Virus record (IMG/VR): IMGVR_UViG_3300037151_000031
Location: 1 to 58,512 of that record
Origin: a virus
DNA length: 58,512 nucleotides
Direction: 5' to 3' (one strand)
The notes under the pieces are model-generated. The model saw only the letters and a program-made list of their open reading frames with translations. It did not search any database and was not told the DNA's origin. The position numbers and the translations under genes were made by a program. Positions 22,310-29,763 of this stretch are shown piece after piece. Within the stretch, counting starts at the first letter, position 1. Every line of letters starts with the position of its first letter.

Positions 22310-23440
22310 ATGAGCATCGAAGAAGCAGTGAACATGCTGGCCCCGAAGAAGCGAACGCGGGTCGCGCGAAAGGTGATGCCGGACGCGCCGGTGATTCCCG
22401 TGCATGAGGAGCCTCGCAAGGAGCTGCGACGTCTCGTCGGCATGCACGCACGGTGGACCCGTGAAGCGCGGACCTTCGGGCAGATGGTCGGGCCGATCCC
22501 GATCTTCCCCTCCGATGGCAAGCCGGTCATCGAGAAGGGGAAGCTTCCGAAACGTCCGACGGACAAGGACCCGGTCACCGTCGTTGCCATCAAGGCGGCG
22601 CAGAAGCAGCTCCAGCATGCCGCGGGCGAACTGGAGAAGGCGATGGTCGCCGAACTGAAGAAGCTTCCCGTCTTCAATCTCTTCCTCGACCGCGTCTACG
22701 GCATCGGCCCGGTCGTCGCTGCATACATCGCGGCAAACGTGGACATCAGCCGCGCGTGGCAGCCCAGCAAGCTGGCGAGATACTTCGGCAACACCCCAGG
22801 GCCATCGGGCCGCATGGAGCGAAGGGTCGCGGGTAGCGCGCCGAAGTATGCGCCGAACGGAGAACTCGACAGCGCGCGCGGCGGCTCCCCCAACGACACG
22901 ATGAGGACCATCCTCTGGCAGGGCATGGTCGCGATGCGAAAGAACTCGGCCAAGTTCACCAGGTGCGCAGCGCACGATGCAGCCTGGGGCGAACTGAAGC
23001 CAGCCGACAGAGCAGCCTTCCGTCGCGAGAAGTGCGCAGAGTGCCCCGAGTGCGCGAAGACCGCCTCCCCGTTCGGCCAGACGTCGAAGTACCTGGATCG
23101 CTGGGCAGAGTCACTCCACGCGAGCCGGACCATGCCGTACGTGAACCCAGACGGGAAGCCGACGAACATCGACAAGAAGGGCCGCATGAAGGCGGCCGAC
23201 GTCTTCATTCACGACCTCTACATGATCATGCGCGCCATCGACGGGCTCGACGTTTTCCCGACGTATGCGACCGTGAAGCGAGATCGAGAGCATGGGATGA
23301 ACGGCCCAGTGAACAACGGCCAAGGCGCCAAGATGTCCGTCGACGAAGCTCTCGCCATGATCGGCGAGGTGGGCAAGCGGCCAGCCACCCGCTTCATGTT
23401 TGATGCCGATGTGGAAGAGGAGGATGGCGATGACGAGTAA
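22310..23440 (+). CDS. IS110-type transposase C-terminal-domain protein (no DEDD domain)
   Basis: A 376-residue protein with AAAGGA upstream. Residues 34-120 resemble the coiled-coil linker of IS110 recombinases. Residues 125-210 carry the Transposase_20 signature: VYGIGPVVAAYIAANVDIS (helix-hairpin-helix), LARYFGNTPGPSG with S166 at the position of the catalytic serine, and DTMRTILWQ. A Cys-rich insertion (C219, C242, C245, C248) follows, then a YLDRWAESLH and AADVFIHDLYMIMRAI end. The N-terminal DEDD RuvC-like domain is absent and no IS ends are visible, so it looks domesticated rather than a transposon. Confidence 0.75.
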   Translation: MSIEEAVNMLAPKKRTRVARKVMPDAPVIPVHEEPRKELRRLVGMHARWTREARTFGQMVGPIPIFPSDGKPVIEKGKLPKRPTDKDPVTVVAIKAAQKQLQHAAGELEKAMVAELKKLPVFNLFLDRVYGIGPVVAAYIAANVDISRAWQPSKLARYFGNTPGPSGRMERRVAGSAPKYAPNGELDSARGGSPNDTMRTILWQGMVAMRKNSAKFTRCAAHDAAWGELKPADRAAFRREKCAECPECAKTASPFGQTSKYLDRWAESLHASRTMPYVNPDGKPTNIDKKGRMKAADVFIHDLYMIMRAIDGLDVFPTYATVKRDREHGMNGPVNNGQGAKMSVDEALAMIGEVGKRPATRFMFDADVEEEDGDDE

Positions 23441-23819
23441 GCGAAAGCCAGTGCGGACGTTGACATGCCGACTCTGCGGGGAGCGCAAGGTAAGTGCCAG
23501 TGAAGGTCCGTGCGCCTCGTGCCAGGAATTGGGAAGCTTCCGGAGCGCTACCCATGACGCGTGCCGCATGGCGGCGCTATACAAGATGTACCTGGACTCG
23601 TATCGAGGATGGAGTCCTGGGACTACACACGTCGAGGAGTCGATCGCCTGTGCTCTGGGCGTGATGTATTCGCGCCGTGATAAGCACAGGGGAGCGGTTC
23701 TTCTGCCAGAGGACCTGGTCGCCAGGGTCGACCAGGCATTGCCGAAGGCGCCTCTCGCCCGTCTCGCGTGCATTCGTGGCAGCTATGAGAAAGCGAAGGC
23801 GGAGCCAAGTGACGGCTGA
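23430..23819 (+). CDS. Zinc-ribbon protein
   Basis: A 129-residue protein; ATG 23430 overlaps the stop of the gene before by 11 nt. CRLCGERK and CASCQEL form a zinc ribbon at residues 10-33. The rest is alpha-helical (HDACRMAALYKMYLDSYRG). Function unknown; located in the array-associated operon. Confidence 0.6.
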   Translation: MTSKRKPVRTLTCRLCGERKVSASEGPCASCQELGSFRSATHDACRMAALYKMYLDSYRGWSPGTTHVEESIACALGVMYSRRDKHRGAVLLPEDLVARVDQALPKAPLARLACIRGSYEKAKAEPSDG

Positions 23820-24738
23820 AGTCGGGAAGTGGAATCCGCAGCTTCACGCCGAGTACAGAGCAATGCCAGAGGGCAGCCGAAAGCGTGCGCTCGCTGGGAG
23901 GATCATTCGAGAGAATGAGCCGCTAATCAAGACGATCGTGAATCAACTCATCAATAAAGGCGCGCCGACCACTCGCAGGAAGAGCGCCGCCGCACGCATG
24001 GGAGGTTGCCAAGGACTAGGCGAAATTGAATGGGAAGACGCAATGCAAGCGGGCCGAATTGCGATGCTGAAAGCGATCGGTAGTTTCGATCCATCGAAAG
24101 GAAAGATCGCTTTCCACTTCCTGATGCAGGTGCGGTACCAGTTACAAAAAATCGAGACGTTCGAGCTCCACCTTGCCCGGAGCCCGCAGGGCAAGGCGGA
24201 CCAGCGGCCGAAGCTCGGGTTGGTCGGGATGCCTGCGACGAGCGAGGAGCACTCGGCGAGCTCGACGGAGTGGGGGTACGTGAACGCGACGACGGACCTG
24301 GGGGAGATGCTGCCGAGCATGACGCCGACGGGGTCGCATGATCGGCTCGGGGTCGTCGCCGAGGGGGTCGACTGGGTCGGGGGCGTGGAGGGGGTGACGC
24401 CGGAGCTCTTGGCGGAGTGGGAGGAGACCGGGGAGTGGCCGGACAGCGTCGAGGCCTTCGTCGAGGCGAGGAAGCCGGCGGTCGTCTACAGCATCCCGAA
24501 GCCGGCGTTGACCGGGTGGAGTCTGTTCCTGGGCAAGGTGAAGCTCGCGGTGTCGGGGCGAGTGGGCGCGGCGAAGGCGTTTCAGGTCTACGCCATGGGG
24601 TGCGCGGAGCTCGGGGAGCGCTGGCTACCAAGAGCGGCCTTCTTCAAGGCTCTCGAGCCGAAGCTGGTCAGGCAGATCACGATCGGAAGCGGCTACAAGT
24701 CAGAGAAGGGGCTGGCAGGTCTTAGGCTGGTCGCGTGA
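23809..24738 (+). CDS. Sigma-70 region-2-like protein with winged-helix-like C-terminus
   Basis: A 309-residue protein. GTG 23809 was chosen because GGAG precedes it and a longer frame overlaps the preceding gene heavily. Residues 20-110 resemble sigma region 2: LAGRIIRENEPLIKTIVNQL, then WEDAMQAGRIAMLKAIGSFD and IAFHFLMQVRYQLQKIE. No region 4 is obvious. The C-terminal 90 residues (LFLGKVKLAVSGRVGAAKA to KSEKGLAGLRL) look like the DNA-binding tail found on D5-type primases. It may direct host RNA polymerase to late promoters. Confidence 0.62.
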   Translation: MTAEVGKWNPQLHAEYRAMPEGSRKRALAGRIIRENEPLIKTIVNQLINKGAPTTRRKSAAARMGGCQGLGEIEWEDAMQAGRIAMLKAIGSFDPSKGKIAFHFLMQVRYQLQKIETFELHLARSPQGKADQRPKLGLVGMPATSEEHSASSTEWGYVNATTDLGEMLPSMTPTGSHDRLGVVAEGVDWVGGVEGVTPELLAEWEETGEWPDSVEAFVEARKPAVVYSIPKPALTGWSLFLGKVKLAVSGRVGAAKAFQVYAMGCAELGERWLPRAAFFKALEPKLVRQITIGSGYKSEKGLAGLRLVA

Positions 24739-24761
24739 TCGCAGCACAAAATACCATGCAC

Positions 24762-24767
24762 TACCTT
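24762..24767 (+). promoter_or_regulatory. TACCTT late-type -10 element
   Basis: CACTACCTTCGCGG: same core as the late-gene elements, but here 17 nt before ATG 24785 with a separate AGGTG ribosome-binding site between. This supports reading the core as a promoter element and not a translation signal. Confidence 0.5.
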
Positions 24768-24784
24768 CGCGGCCGAGGTGCAAG

Positions 24785-24994
24785 ATGGTAGCTAAGAAGA
24801 CGCCCAAGATGACCGCGCCAAAGAAGAGGCTTCTCTCCCACATCGACCGGGCCAAGCTGGTCGTGGAGACGTCCTGCGCGGAGCGGACGATCAAACGATG
24901 GGAGGACGGCGACCCCGTAACGGCCGCGACCGCGATCCGGCTGAAGAAAGCGGCGCGCAAGCTGGGTATCCCCATACCCGAGGCGAGGGCGTGA
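24785..24994 (+). CDS. Small HTH-like protein
   Basis: A 69-residue basic protein. Residues 20-60 (IDRAKLVVETSCAERTIKR, then AATAIRLKKAARKLG) resemble a helix-turn-helix of the MerR/Xre type, with AERTIKRWEDG as the recognition helix. A terminator-like hairpin follows the gene. Confidence 0.65.
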   Translation: MVAKKTPKMTAPKKRLLSHIDRAKLVVETSCAERTIKRWEDGDPVTAATAIRLKKAARKLGIPIPEARA

Positions 24995-25008
24995 CGTACG
25001 GATGAAAC

Positions 25009-25036
25009 TGCCCGGCGCTCTTACGGAGCCCGGGCT
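25009..25036 (+). terminator. Possible intrinsic terminator
   Basis: GCCCGG...CCGGGC stem with an inner CTC/GAG pair and a short TTT after it, immediately downstream of the small HTH gene. The T-run is short, so termination may be partial. Confidence 0.5.
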
Positions 25037-25063
25037 TTGACCAGCACCATGCGAGGGATGCCG

Positions 25064-25402
25064 ATGAGGAAGACTACACCGAAGCGCAGGGCCGTGAAGA
25101 CCAAGGATTTGACGAATAAGACGGAAGAAACCGCGCTGATTCCGCTCACCGTGTGCGGGCACCAGTTTCCAGTGCTGCTAGACGACGACGGGGAGGAGCA
25201 CGTCAAGGTGGCCGACCTTTGCGCTCCATCGCCGGCGGAACAGGTCGCGAGGATGCGCCTCGCTGTCTGCGCCCCCGAGATGGCGAGGCTTCTCCTCTCC
25301 ATGCTCGCGGACAACGAGGCAGCATTCCAGCGTAGCGACCCCGGTGGCTTCGATTCGTACCCAGTCCAGGCGCTCCTTCGGAAAGCCGGCGCGCTTCCGT
25401 AG
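25064..25402 (+). CDS. Hypothetical protein
   Basis: A 112-residue protein. ATG 25064 was chosen over 25049 and 25058 because GAGGG lies 6 nt upstream. The N-terminus is a Lys/Arg-rich tail (MRKTTPKRRAVKTKD), then a beta-rich LTVCGHQFPVLLDDDGEEHVK and a helical C-terminus. No family recognised. Confidence 0.6.
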   Translation: MRKTTPKRRAVKTKDLTNKTEETALIPLTVCGHQFPVLLDDDGEEHVKVADLCAPSPAEQVARMRLAVCAPEMARLLLSMLADNEAAFQRSDPGGFDSYPVQALLRKAGALP

Positions 25403-25407
25403 TCCAT

Positions 25408-25809
25408 CTAGCCGTCGACGAACATCCAGTCCTCGATAAGCTGCGAGACCGTCTTCCCCTCCCGTTCGGCCCGGGCCTCGAGCCGCCGGATGGCCTCGGG
25501 CAGGAGCCGCAGGGACCGGAGCTTCCGTGAGCGCTTGGACTCCGGCGTCTTGCCGCTGGGGCCGCTCGGGGACGGGCGCTTGAACCCGTGGGCGCGCAGC
25601 CAGCGCCAGAGCGGGGAGTCGACGTCGTACTGCCGGCCGAGTTCGCGGTATGTTCGAGTGTCGACGAGGAAGCCGTAGCCGTCCTGCAGCACCATCTGCC
25701 CGTTGACGTCGTTCACGTACAGACGCTGCTTCTTCCGTGGCCCCGAGGTGATGGCGAAGCTGTCGGAGAGACCCGCGGCGAGGCGTGCCTTGTGGCCGGC
25801 TTCGGTCAT
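25408..25809 (-). CDS. Protein with ribbon-helix-helix-like C-terminus
   Basis: A 133-residue leftward protein converging on the 25064 gene with 5 nt between them. The C-terminal 45 residues (SLRLLPEAIRRLEARAERE, then GKTVSQLIEDWM) have the strand-helix-helix pattern of CopG/Arc regulators. The N-terminal part contains RLYVNDVNGQMVLQDGYGF. It may be a DNA-binding regulator. Confidence 0.6.
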   Translation of the reverse strand: MTEAGHKARLAAGLSDSFAITSGPRKKQRLYVNDVNGQMVLQDGYGFLVDTRTYRELGRQYDVDSPLWRWLRAHGFKRPSPSGPSGKTPESKRSRKLRSLRLLPEAIRRLEARAEREGKTVSQLIEDWMFVDG

Positions 25810-25858
25810 GGCTCCCCCTTGGAGCCAAAGGAGAAAACGTCGGCGACGGTCGGGACGA

Positions 25859-26089
25859 TCATGGCCGCACGTCCGACAGCACGGCGAGGAGCGCTTTCGC
25901 GTGATCTACGTCGCGAGAGGTGATCAGCATCACCATCCCGTCGTCGCTCACGCGGTGAATGCTGCACATTCCGTCGAGGCATTCGCGTCGCGCTCGCTTC
26001 GGAAGCGACGGATCACGGTCCCGTCCCCCGCGGGGCCTTCGCCTTCGGTGTCGTACAGCACTTCCCAGACTTTGATCGTGCGAGCCATG
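25859..26089 (-). pseudogene. Small protein gene with apparent frameshift
   Basis: A good ribosome-binding site (AAGGAA) and ATG at 26089 open a frame (MARTIKVWEVLYDTEGEG) that stops at 25948 after 46 residues. The next frame continues with CSIHRVSDDGMVMLITSRD and a helical end to 25859. The two pieces read together like one 76-residue alpha/beta protein, so a single-base change near 25960-25980 probably disrupts it, or the assembly has an error there. Confidence 0.45.
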
Positions 26090-26130
26090 CGTGTGTTCCT
26101 TTCGTGTGGTGTGGTGATGCGATTGCCTGC

Positions 26131-26149
26131 GCCCCCCCCGAAGGGGGGC
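26131..26149. terminator. GC-rich hairpin between leftward genes
   Basis: GCCCCCC-CCGAA-GGGGGGC, a perfect 7-bp stem with a 5-nt loop between the stop of the 26163 gene and the start of the next leftward gene. No T-run follows, so it may be an attenuator or RNA-processing element instead of a full terminator. Confidence 0.45.
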
Positions 26150-26162
26150 ACAAGCCAACGCG

Positions 26163-26486
26163 TCACGCGGCGGAGGTAACTAGCTCTGGGTATCCGTCGC
26201 CCTCAAGAAACGCCGCGAGTGTCGGGCCAGTCACGCGTTCAATCAACGCACGCTCGCGAGACAGATTGAAACGCACGACGGTCCACACGCCAACGGCCGT
26301 GCGGCTTCGATTGTTCGTCTCGCCCGCCCATCCGTTGAGCACAGGCTCGCCGCTACGGTTTTTCCGCTCGGGAGAAGTGTGGAGCAAGTAGCGCTCACTT
26401 CCTGTGCTCGTGTCCAGAATGCGCGTGAGATATCCCGTTGCGCCCTCTCCCAATACGCTGCCGTAGTAGTCATGGTCGATCCACAT
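26163..26486 (-). CDS. Hypothetical protein
   Basis: A 107-residue leftward protein; AGAGAGG precedes ATG 26486. The sequence looks beta-rich (YLTRILDTSTGSERYLLHT, then VGVWTVVRFNLSRERALIE). No family recognised. About 200 nt of untranslated DNA separates it from the next rightward gene; I see no clear feature in that gap besides AT-rich promoter-like sequence. Confidence 0.55.
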   Translation of the reverse strand: MWIDHDYYGSVLGEGATGYLTRILDTSTGSERYLLHTSPERKNRSGEPVLNGWAGETNNRSRTAVGVWTVVRFNLSRERALIERVTGPTLAAFLEGDGYPELVTSAA

Positions 26487-26689
26487 GGTCTAGCCTCTCT
26501 AGTGTCGGCTCGAATGCCGCGCACGACGTCCCCCGAGATGGGGGGGCGCCGTACGCGATCGGCGAGCTACGCGCGAGCGGCCCGGCGCGTCATCGGAAAA
26601 GCCTTTCGTTTGTGGGGTGGCGTCCCTTGCTACATGACAGAATATACGCGCGGTTCCCGCGCGCGTCAAGCGCCTGCCTAGCTTTTCTT

Positions 26690-27905
26690 ATGTCCGAAGA
26701 GTGGCTGTCGATTTCAGAACTCCGCCCATGGGCGAAAAACCCGCGCAAGAACGATGGAACGCCTGTCGATAAGGTGGCCAGATCCATCGAACGGTTCGGA
26801 TTCGTGGCCCCCATTGTCATATGGCGCAGCGCGGGCCGAATGGTGGCCGGCCACACCAGGCTGAAAGCGCTCACGAAGCTTCTGGCAGCCGACCCCGCCT
26901 TCATCCCGAAAGGCGCGCCTCAAGCCGGCGTGGCCCGAGTGATCTGGCACGAGTTCGAAAGCGAGGAAGAGGCGGACGCATATGCGCTGGCGGACAATCG
27001 CCTCAACCAGGATGCGGCGTGGGACGACAAGCTACTCGCGGAGATCCTTCGCGGCATTGGCCAAGAGCGATCGAAAGCAGCCGGCTTCGACGACAAGGAC
27101 ATCACAGCGCTGCTGGATGCGGGTGAAGGGCCGCCCGAGGAGGACGACGTTCCGGACCTGCCCAAAGACCCCGTCACGAAACCAGGCGACATCTGGCTCC
27201 TCGGCAAGCATCGGCTCGTGTGCGGCGATAGTTGTCAGCCTGCGGTGGTTGCTCACGCAGGGGGGGGGGGCACTCGCGGACCTGCTATGGACCGACCCGC
27301 CGTACAACGTGAGTTACGTGGGCAAGACGAAGGACGCGCTCACCATTGAGAACGACACCATGGCCGACGGAGACTTCCGCCAGTTCCTCGTGGACGCGTT
27401 CAGCGCCGCATCCACCGGCATGCGCGACGGAGCCGTGTTCTACGTCGCACACGCGGACTCGGAAGGCCTCAACTTCCGTGGCTCGGTCCTCGATGTCGGC
27501 TGGAAGCTCGCACAGTGCCTCATCTGGGTGAAGGACCGATTCGTGATGGGGCGTCAGGATTACCACTGGCGTCACGAGCCCATCCTCTACGGCTGGAAGC
27601 TCGGGGCCGGTCACCGGATGCTCGAGGACCGGACTCAGGACACCGTCTGGGAGATCCCGCGTCCAGCCAGAAACGCTCAGCACCCCACGATGAAGCCGCT
27701 GGCGCTCATCGACAGGGCCATCCGGAACTCGTCCAATCGGGGCGACCTCGTCCTGGACACCTTCGCGGGCAGTGGCTCGAGCCTGATCGCATGCGAGGCC
27801 GCCGGGCGATGGTGCGCCGCCGTCGAACTCGACCCGGCATACTGCGACGTCATCGTCGAACGGTGGGAGAACGCCACCGGCGGGAAGGCCAGCAGAGCCA
27901 GCTAG
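26690..27905 (+). CDS. ParB-domain DNA methyltransferase, frame broken at an 11-G run
   Basis: Two frames make one protein of about 404 residues. The first (26690-27349) has a ParB/Srx-type domain (ELRPWAKNPRKND, then GRMVAGHTRLKAL and YALADNRLNQDAAW) and ends with DIWLLGKHRLVCGDS, the usual lead-in to a methylase. The second supplies DPPYN, the catalytic motif IV, then DTFAGSGSSLIACE (motif I, SAM binding), ending at 27905. Ten instead of eleven G residues at 27260-27270 would join them. Beta-class adenine or N4-cytosine methylases with ParB domains are common in phages. Confidence 0.8.
27260..27270 (+). repeat. Poly-G tract (11 nt) at the methylase frame junction
   Basis: Eleven consecutive G residues inside the ParB-methyltransferase gene; loss of one restores a single open frame. 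Either a slippage-prone phase-variation switch or an assembly error. Confidence 0.9.
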
Positions 27906-27980
27906 ACCGCGTCGTTCTCCGGTCGCAAGCCGAGGAACACCTCCAACCCACACCCAAACAGTCACCGGCTTCACCCGACG

Positions 27981-28463
27981 TCAACCGACATCCGGGTGCC
28001 CCATCGACTGCCACTTGGACAGCGGTAGGAAACAGTAGTCGCGCTTCTCCCGGATGCTCCGCTCGAGCTCCGAGGCGCTCACGACCTCGTCCTGGTAGAT
28101 GTGTCGCACATCCCCCCAGCCACGCTCGAGCAGCCCCATCGCCACCTGGAAGTGCCGGTGGCAGTCCCCAGGCGCCTCCTCCATGCACATGAGCATGAGC
28201 GTCCGCCCCTGCACCTCCGACGCATCCCGAAGCCAGTTCAGCCCGTTCTCGGTCACGTGGTTCGTCCCCCGGTTCCCCAGGCAGTCCCCACGCCACTGGT
28301 ACCTGCCCGGACCCAGGAGCGTCTCCAGCTGCCGGCAGCCGAAGCCAGCCTTGCTCCGCCCCTTCCCGCCACGGACGTCCACCAGCTGCGCCCCCAGCGA
28401 CCTCAAGAGCCCGTCCAGGTACGCCGGCGTGATGCGCTGGTAGCCGATGCTGAAGATCATCAA
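27981..28463 (-). CDS. DUF488 family protein
   Basis: A 160-residue leftward protein. Family features are the opening IFSIGYQRITPAYLDGLL, LVDVRGGKGRSKAGF (residues about 27-41), a LGNRG segment, and CMEEAPGDCHRHFQ near the end, which contains the conserved Cys and His. DUF488 members occur widely in bacteria and phages; the biochemical role is not established. Second methionine (28460) may be the true start. Confidence 0.8.
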   Translation of the reverse strand: MMIFSIGYQRITPAYLDGLLRSLGAQLVDVRGGKGRSKAGFGCRQLETLLGPGRYQWRGDCLGNRGTNHVTENGLNWLRDASEVQGRTLMLMCMEEAPGDCHRHFQVAMGLLERGWGDVRHIYQDEVVSASELERSIREKRDYCFLPLSKWQSMGHPDVG

Positions 28464-28542
28464 AAAAGCGTACTACGGCACGCCCAGCTTGACAGGATTT
28501 TCGCGAGGGCCTCTTAATGGCCCAGACGTCCTCTTCATGGCA

Positions 28543-29001
28543 TCACCGCGACATCGGGCCCCAGGCTGGGTACTGCTTCGGAGGTAGTCGCTCGACAGTA
28601 GCGAGGCCGCGGACCCTCACGAGGCGGTCCTTGGTTCGCTGAATCCGTGCGGCCGAGAACTTCCGCCAAGGGATCAGGACGAGCGGGTGTGTGGGTGTCC
28701 AGACGTAGACCTTGATGCCAGCCAGTTCGAGCATCTCGAACATGGCCCGTTGGCACGTTCGGACGTAGTCGTGGGCGCTCTTCACCTCCACGCCGTAGGT
28801 CTTACCGCCTTCGCGGACGAGGAAGTCGGGCCAGCCGTTTCGTGTGATCGTCTTGCCCTTGCTGATGGCCGCCTCAGCGAAACGCTGCTCGACCCGTGTG
28901 CAAGACCACTTCGGGTCATCGTATTGTGCGTCCGACAGATTCTTCAGCTGCGAGGAAAGCCGATCGACCAGGTACTCCTTCTTTTTGCGTAGAATGGTCA
29001 C
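28543..29001 (-). CDS. VRR-NUC-like nuclease
   Basis: A 152-residue protein if GTG 29001 is the start (TILRKKKEYLVDRL follows); a longer upstream frame overlaps the divergent gene and lacks similarity. The nuclease core reads VEQRFAEAAISKGKTITRN, WPDFLVREGGKTYGVEVKS (about residues 62-80), with D and E-x-K as metal ligands of the VRR-NUC/Holliday-resolvase fold, then KVYVWTPTH. Structure-selective DNA cleavage is likely. Confidence 0.72.
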   Translation of the reverse strand: MTILRKKKEYLVDRLSSQLKNLSDAQYDDPKWSCTRVEQRFAEAAISKGKTITRNGWPDFLVREGGKTYGVEVKSAHDYVRTCQRAMFEMLELAGIKVYVWTPTHPLVLIPWRKFSAARIQRTKDRLVRVRGLATVERLPPKQYPAWGPMSR

Positions 29002-29025
29002 GCCGCAAGTCTTACTACGATCCAC

Positions 29026-29031
29026 TACGTT
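29026..29031 (+). promoter_or_regulatory. TACGTT, variant of the late -10 element
   Basis: CTACGTTCGCCAG ends directly at ATG 29038 with 6 nt between TACGTT and the start, one mismatch from the late consensus. It would drive the packaging genes. Confidence 0.5.
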
Positions 29032-29037
29032 CGCCAG

Positions 29038-29715
29038 ATGAGACGCGTTCGATCGCCCGAGAAGCCGCTGAGTCCGTCTGCCGCCGCCCTGTTGGAGGTC
29101 ACCCGCAAACTCGGACAGGTCAGAATCGTGGCTCAAGAACTGGGGGTGAGCGAAGGGGCCATCCGCCATCTGCTAAACGGTCTCCATGTGCCGAAGCTGC
29201 CATTGCGGCAGAACGCTGCCCGTCTCTGGCAGATCCCGGTTGACGGATGGGAGTTGCCAGAGCCGGCCCCTTCGGCCGAGATAAAGGCGCCTCCCGCCGT
29301 AGTGGAGGCTAGTACGATGCAGCCTGGGGGTCAGGGGGTGGCTACGATCGCCGGACGCGCCGCTGTCCTCGTCGAGTTCGAGACGGAAGCCCTCGCGGCC
29401 TCCTTCCGAGACAAGCTCCACAAGGCAGGCGTGGTCGCGAAGCTCGTGGAGACGAAGACCGACGAGCTTGACCCGAACGCCGGACCGGAGGTCATGGCGG
29501 CCGAGTCGCTGGGGTACCTGCGCGGCGTCGTGCGGGATGCTCCGAAGGGGAGGCAGACTCAGGCGGGGATATCGGCGGCCAAGGCCGTCTTAGATCATGT
29601 CCACGCCATCACACCTCCACCAAAGCGGCTGGAGGACGTTGACGTGCAAGTCAAGCCGACGCTTAGCCTTGAGGACGAGCTCCGTCTCGACGAGGAACGC
29701 GGCGCCCAGCAATGA
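29038..29715 (+). CDS. Putative terminase small subunit
   Basis: A 225-residue protein immediately upstream of the terminase large subunit, the canonical small-subunit position. Residues 22-58 form a helix-turn-helix (GQVRIVAQELGVSEGAIRH), as in small terminases that bind pac or cos DNA. The C-terminal half is helical with an acidic tail (LEDELRLDEERGAQQ) that could contact the large subunit. Assignment rests on position and HTH. Confidence 0.6.
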   Translation: MRRVRSPEKPLSPSAAALLEVTRKLGQVRIVAQELGVSEGAIRHLLNGLHVPKLPLRQNAARLWQIPVDGWELPEPAPSAEIKAPPAVVEASTMQPGGQGVATIAGRAAVLVEFETEALAASFRDKLHKAGVVAKLVETKTDELDPNAGPEVMAAESLGYLRGVVRDAPKGRQTQAGISAAKAVLDHVHAITPPPKRLEDVDVQVKPTLSLEDELRLDEERGAQQ

Positions 29716-29763
29716 TAGACACTTCAGCGGCCGGAGGCGCGACGCTCCGGATGGTCCGGTAGC

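Noticed and set aside
21360-22451. 363-codon open frame on the minus strand through array B, and similar frames through array A
   Set aside because: Blocks simply lack stops on that strand; the 38-bp period is not a multiple of three, so repeats change frame each unit, and the rightward genes around it have ribosome-binding sites.
22310-23440. Complete IS110 insertion sequence
   Set aside because: No DEDD domain, no recognisable ends, and tight coupling to flanking phage genes.
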